Shown: positions 5,614 through 8,475 of the stretch, piece by piece
Layout of the letters: each line of letters opens with the position of its first letter
Numbering within the stretch: the stretch's first letter is position 1
Assembly (NCBI GenBank): GCA_929200295.1
Contig: CAKMZE010000015.1
Location: forward strand, 23,839 to 32,313
Direction of reading: 5' to 3'
DNA length: 8,475 nucleotides
From: an uncultured Alphaproteobacteria bacterium
GTDB taxonomy: Bacteria; Pseudomonadota; Alphaproteobacteria; Rhodobacterales; Rhodobacteraceae
Made by a program: the position numbers and the translations under genes
The notes under the pieces: model-generated
Database searches by the model: none
What the model was told of the DNA's origin: nothing
Seen by the model: the letters and a program-made list of their open reading frames with translations, nothing else

Positions 5614-7014
5614 TCACGCGTCGGTTTCAACATACGCAACCCGTCCACCCGCTTTGTTGGTTGTTGCCACGCCAAGCGATTTGAGCTTGCGGTGCAAAGC
5701 GGATCGTTCCATGCCGACAAAGGATGCGGTACGGCTGATATTGCCACCAAAGCGGTTGATTTGTGTCAGCAGATATTCACGTTCAAAAAGTTCGCGAGCT
5801 TCACGTAATGGCAATGTTGCGAGCCCTCCGGACAACACAATGCGCCCTTCTTCTGCTGGCGCCTCTTCCCCAGATGGGAGCTCTTTTGCGGAAATCTCGC
5901 TCGTATTGTCACCAAGGATGAGCACACGTTCGATCACATTTCTAAGCTGGCGCACATTTCCGGGCCATAGCATCGTCTGCAAAAGCGCGCGTGCATCGTC
6001 AGCCAAATGCCGCAACGGCATGCCGTGGTCTTTATTAAAGCCTTCAATAAAGTGTTCCGCGAGCAGCGGAATATCTTCGCGCCGCTCTTCGAGGCTGGGC
6101 ACGGAGATCGGCACAACGTTCAAACGGTGATAGAGTTCTTGGCGGAAATTCCCAACAGCAATTTCAGCAGAGAGGTCTTTATTGGTTGAAGAAACCACAC
6201 GCACATCAACCTGCACCTTGTCATTGCCACCAACCCGTTGGAACGTTTGATCCACGAGAACCCGCAGGATTTTTGTTTGCGTTCCAAGCGGCATATCGGC
6301 AACTTCGTCGAGATAGACAACACCGCCATTCGCCTGTTCAAAAAGCCCTTTTTCAACACCGCGCTCAGGTGTTTCACGACCAAAGAGCACCTCTTCCATG
6401 CGCTCTGGCTCGATAGACGCAGAATTCACAGTGATAAACGGAGCCTGTGCACGGTTCGAATGCGCATGGATATAGCGCGCAGCGGTTTCTTTGCCAGCAC
6501 CGGCAGGGCCGGTGAGCATAACGCGGCCGTTAGATTTCGTGACCTTGTCTAATGACGCCTTCAGCGTGCGGAATATCGCACTATCGCCGAGCATATCTGC
6601 GCTGCCGGTCTCGCCCCGCTTAAGTTCGACATTTTCACGGCGCAAACGCGATGTTTCCATCGCGCGGCGGATCACAACAAGAAGCTGCTCAATATTAAAC
6701 GGCTTTTCAATGAAATCATATGCGCCTTGCTTGATCGCAGCGACAGCGATCTCGATGTTCCCGTGGCCCGAGATAATGACAATCGGAATGCCAGGGTGAT
6801 CGCGTTTCACGGATTTAAGAATATCAATCCCGTCCATATTGCTATCTTTGAGCCAAATATCGAGGATCATAAGCGCCGGAGGCTCTTTTTCAATCTCAGC
6901 CATGCACTCATCCGAAGTGCCTGCCAGCCGCGTGGTATAGCCTTCGTCCTTTAGGATGTCTGAGATGAGTTCGCGAATATCGCGTTCGTCGTCCGTAATT
7001 AATATATCGCCCAT
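5614..7014 (-). CDS. ntrX: Nitrogen/redox response regulator NtrX (NtrC family)
   Basis: NtrX is the response regulator partner of NtrY. The 466-residue product has a receiver domain (about 3-118) with acidic D8 and D9, phospho-acceptor D52 (LDIWLKD), S82 and K104 (EKPF). An AAA+ domain follows (about 140-370) with Walker A GPAGAGKE (169-176), Walker B VVYLDEVAD (D236, E237), the arginine-finger segment FRQELYHRLNV (R291, R297) and the sensor II segment WPGNVRQLRN (350-359). The C-terminus is a Fis-type helix-turn-helix (about 405-448, SRTASFVGMERSALHRKL). The loop that should carry GAFTGA, the sigma-54 contact, is replaced by LFGRETPERGVEKGLFEQA: the motif is absent and the loop is about four residues shorter than in NtrC. 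Walker A also differs from the usual GESGTGKE. The ATG at 7014 is preceded by GGAGAGGA. It lies 18 bases downstream of ntrY, so both are almost certainly co-transcribed. Confidence 0.95.
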   Translation of the reverse strand: MGDILITDDERDIRELISDILKDEGYTTRLAGTSDECMAEIEKEPPALMILDIWLKDSNMDGIDILKSVKRDHPGIPIVIISGHGNIEIAVAAIKQGAYDFIEKPFNIEQLLVVIRRAMETSRLRRENVELKRGETGSADMLGDSAIFRTLKASLDKVTKSNGRVMLTGPAGAGKETAARYIHAHSNRAQAPFITVNSASIEPERMEEVLFGRETPERGVEKGLFEQANGGVVYLDEVADMPLGTQTKILRVLVDQTFQRVGGNDKVQVDVRVVSSTNKDLSAEIAVGNFRQELYHRLNVVPISVPSLEERREDIPLLAEHFIEGFNKDHGMPLRHLADDARALLQTMLWPGNVRQLRNVIERVLILGDNTSEISAKELPSGEEAPAEEGRIVLSGGLATLPLREARELFEREYLLTQINRFGGNISRTASFVGMERSALHRKLKSLGVATTNKAGGRVAYVETDA

Positions 7015-7018
7015 ATTG

Positions 7019-7026
7019 TCCTCTCC
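7019..7026 (-). promoter_or_regulatory. Ribosome-binding site of ntrX
   Basis: GGAGAGGA ends four bases before the ntrX ATG, in the 18-base gap after the ntrY stop. It is the strongest Shine-Dalgarno match in the window and fixes the ntrX start. Confidence 0.7.
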
Positions 7027-7032
7027 GCGGTC

Positions 7033-8475
7033 TTATGCCGGTTTTTGATGATCTGTGGTTCGATCTGGAACCAAAGGAAGTGTTATGATTGCAGCAGCAC
7101 CTACATGTGTGTTGCCAGGGAATGTGTCTGCATCCGTTAGGGTGAGCGTTCCGCCATGCTCTTCGATGATCTTTTTCACAATCGGTAGGCCTAACCCCGT
7201 GCCCTTGTCACGGGTGGTGACATATGGCTCAAAGAGTTTGTTGCGGTCCTGCGGAAGACCAATGCCATTGTCCATAATTGTGATTTCTGCGGTATCATCA
7301 GCGATCTGAAACGTGACGTGGATTTCAGGTGTGATGGTTAAGTCTGGTTGCTTTGTGATCAGCGTTTCAATGGCTTCACCTGCGTTTTTCATCAGGTTCG
7401 TCAGTGCCTGCGTGATCATCGTACTATCTACATCGGCAAACCGTGGGTTCTTTGGCAGAGTTGTTTCAAATCGAACCTCTGGCTGACCTGCGTCTTGCAA
7501 CGTGACTGCATCGCGTACAATCGCGACAAGATCTGATTGCTGCAATTCAGGTTCAGGCATGCGTGCAAATTTTGAAAACTCATCAACAATGCGTCGCAAG
7601 TCATTGGTTTGCCTAATGATCACGCCTGTCATTTGTTCGAGATCATCGCTTTCATTACCTAGCTGGCGGCTGAACTTTCGTTTGATCCGCTCAGCAGATA
7701 GCTGAATGGGGGTAAGCGGGTTTTTAATCTCATGGGCAATCCGCCGGGCGACATCACCCCATGCTGCCGTCCGTTGCGCACTGACAAGGTCTGTCACATC
7801 ATCAAATGCAACCACATACCCCTCAAGCGTATTGTTGGCATTTCGCCGTGGCGCCATACGCACGAGCAAGCTTTCTTGCTTATTTTCGCGGATCAGATTG
7901 ACCTGATCTTGCACACCGGGCGCATCATCTTGGGTCATTTTATCAAACAATGGCGCAAACTCAGGAACAGCGGCTGCCAGCGGTGTTTTTTCTTGCCCAG
8001 ATTCCATCGAGAGCAAGCGTTGCGCCGATTTATTCACAAAGGTCACACAGCCCTTTGGATCAAGGCCCACCACACCAGAGGTGATCGATGATAAAACAGA
8101 ATCGAACAGCCGCCTGCGCCGCTCGATCCCGGCGCTGGTTTGGATCAGCTCATCGCGCTGCTCTTTGAGCTGTGCTGTCATCTGGTTAAAATAAGTCCCA
8201 AGTTGTGAGATCTCATCATCCCCATCGTCTTCGATGACGCGAATATCGAGATCGCCCGCACCAACACGTTGTGAGGCTAATACAAGTCGCCCAACCGGAC
8301 GCGAAAGACGTTCTGCAAACCATAATCCCAACCAGATCGCCGCCAGAATAAGGATCACAGCAAACCCGAGATACAATAGACCAAACTCGAACAAGCGCCG
8401 CCCACGCTCATTTTCAAGCTGGTTATAGAGCGTATAGGTCTCTTTGGTTTCATCAAGCAGTGATAAGACCGTCCC
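7033..8475 (-). CDS. ntrY: Sensor histidine kinase NtrY, 3' part (start beyond the window)
   Basis: NtrY is the membrane sensor kinase that phosphorylates NtrX. The frame is open from the right edge to the TAA at 7033-7035, giving the last 480 residues; the family is usually over 700 residues, so the N-terminal membrane segments and most of the periplasmic part lie outside. Visible in order: the end of an extracytoplasmic or linker helix (1-27), a transmembrane helix (about 29-55), a HAMP domain (about 52-105), a PAS domain (about 120-230, with SGVVGLDPKGCVTFVN), and the phospho-acceptor segment RRIAHEIKNPLTPIQL with His248. The ATPase domain follows, with N box LTNLMKNAGEAIE (N360, N364), G1 DNGIGLP (402-408) and G2 GTGLGLP (425-431). 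All kinase motifs are intact. The TTG at 8394 falls in the membrane helix and is not the start. In Brucella the NtrY PAS domain binds haem and senses redox state; whether this one does is not visible. Confidence 0.95.
   Translation of the reverse strand, partial: GTVLSLLDETKETYTLYNQLENERGRRLFEFGLLYLGFAVILILAAIWLGLWFAERLSRPVGRLVLASQRVGAGDLDIRVIEDDGDDEISQLGTYFNQMTAQLKEQRDELIQTSAGIERRRRLFDSVLSSITSGVVGLDPKGCVTFVNKSAQRLLSMESGQEKTPLAAAVPEFAPLFDKMTQDDAPGVQDQVNLIRENKQESLLVRMAPRRNANNTLEGYVVAFDDVTDLVSAQRTAAWGDVARRIAHEIKNPLTPIQLSAERIKRKFSRQLGNESDDLEQMTGVIIRQTNDLRRIVDEFSKFARMPEPELQQSDLVAIVRDAVTLQDAGQPEVRFETTLPKNPRFADVDSTMITQALTNLMKNAGEAIETLITKQPDLTITPEIHVTFQIADDTAEITIMDNGIGLPQDRNKLFEPYVTTRDKGTGLGLPIVKKIIEEHGGTLTLTDADTFPGNTHVGAAAIITLPLVPDRTTDHQKPA

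Noticed and set aside
6498..6514. Inverted repeat CACCGGC-AGG-GCCGGTG in ntrX
   Set aside because: It encodes the glycine/alanine-rich Walker A, whose repeated codons explain the symmetry.
8392..8394. TTG at 8394 as the start of a 453-residue kinase
   Set aside because: The frame stays open with NtrY-like sequence to the window edge, and NtrY is much longer; this is an edge-truncated gene.
1..8475. A new defence, mobile or biosynthetic system, CRISPR array, tRNA or rRNA
   Set aside because: All long conserved frames belong to known core families, coding is nearly continuous, and no direct-repeat arrays, insertion-sequence ends or RNA genes were seen on either strand.

Overview
The window looks like chromosomal core DNA of an alphaproteobacterium, most likely a Rhodobacterales (roseobacter-type) organism. 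This rests on the gene order ntrY-ntrX-trkA-trkH-hfq-hflX, all on the minus strand, on an alphaproteobacterial-type short Hfq without a long C-terminal tail, and on an NtrX without the GAFTGA loop. Base composition looks intermediate (about half G+C by eye), as in many marine roseobacters; the genus cannot be named from this stretch.

Layout, reading the minus-strand operon in its own direction (right to left). The right edge cuts into ntrY, a membrane sensor histidine kinase of which the last 480 codons are visible. ntrX follows 18 bases later and encodes its response regulator. After a 55-base gap come trkA and trkH, which overlap by one base (TAATG) and encode the cytoplasmic NAD-binding regulator and the pore subunit of a Trk potassium transporter. 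A 113-base gap, the longest non-coding stretch, precedes hfq (77-residue RNA chaperone). hflX, a ribosome-associated GTPase, starts on TTG two bases after the hfq stop. On the plus strand at the left edge, a GlxA-type AraC regulator runs towards hflX and ends 18 bases from it; this convergent junction marks the end of the operon.

Working together: NtrY-NtrX is a two-component system linked in alphaproteobacteria to nitrogen and redox control; TrkA-TrkH imports potassium; Hfq and HflX act on RNA and on ribosomes. Short gaps and overlaps suggest that much of the block is co-transcribed, with a possible separate control point in front of hfq.

No novel multi-gene system (defence, mobile, biosynthetic) is visible and all genes appear intact. 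The points worth a second look are small: seven consecutive ARN triplets just before the hfq start codon (a possible Hfq self-binding site), a Ser in place of the usual His in the Hfq Sm2 'YKH' motif, the missing GAFTGA loop in NtrX, a perfect 20-bp palindrome inside trkH, and small inverted repeats next to the glxA-type start and in the hfq leader.
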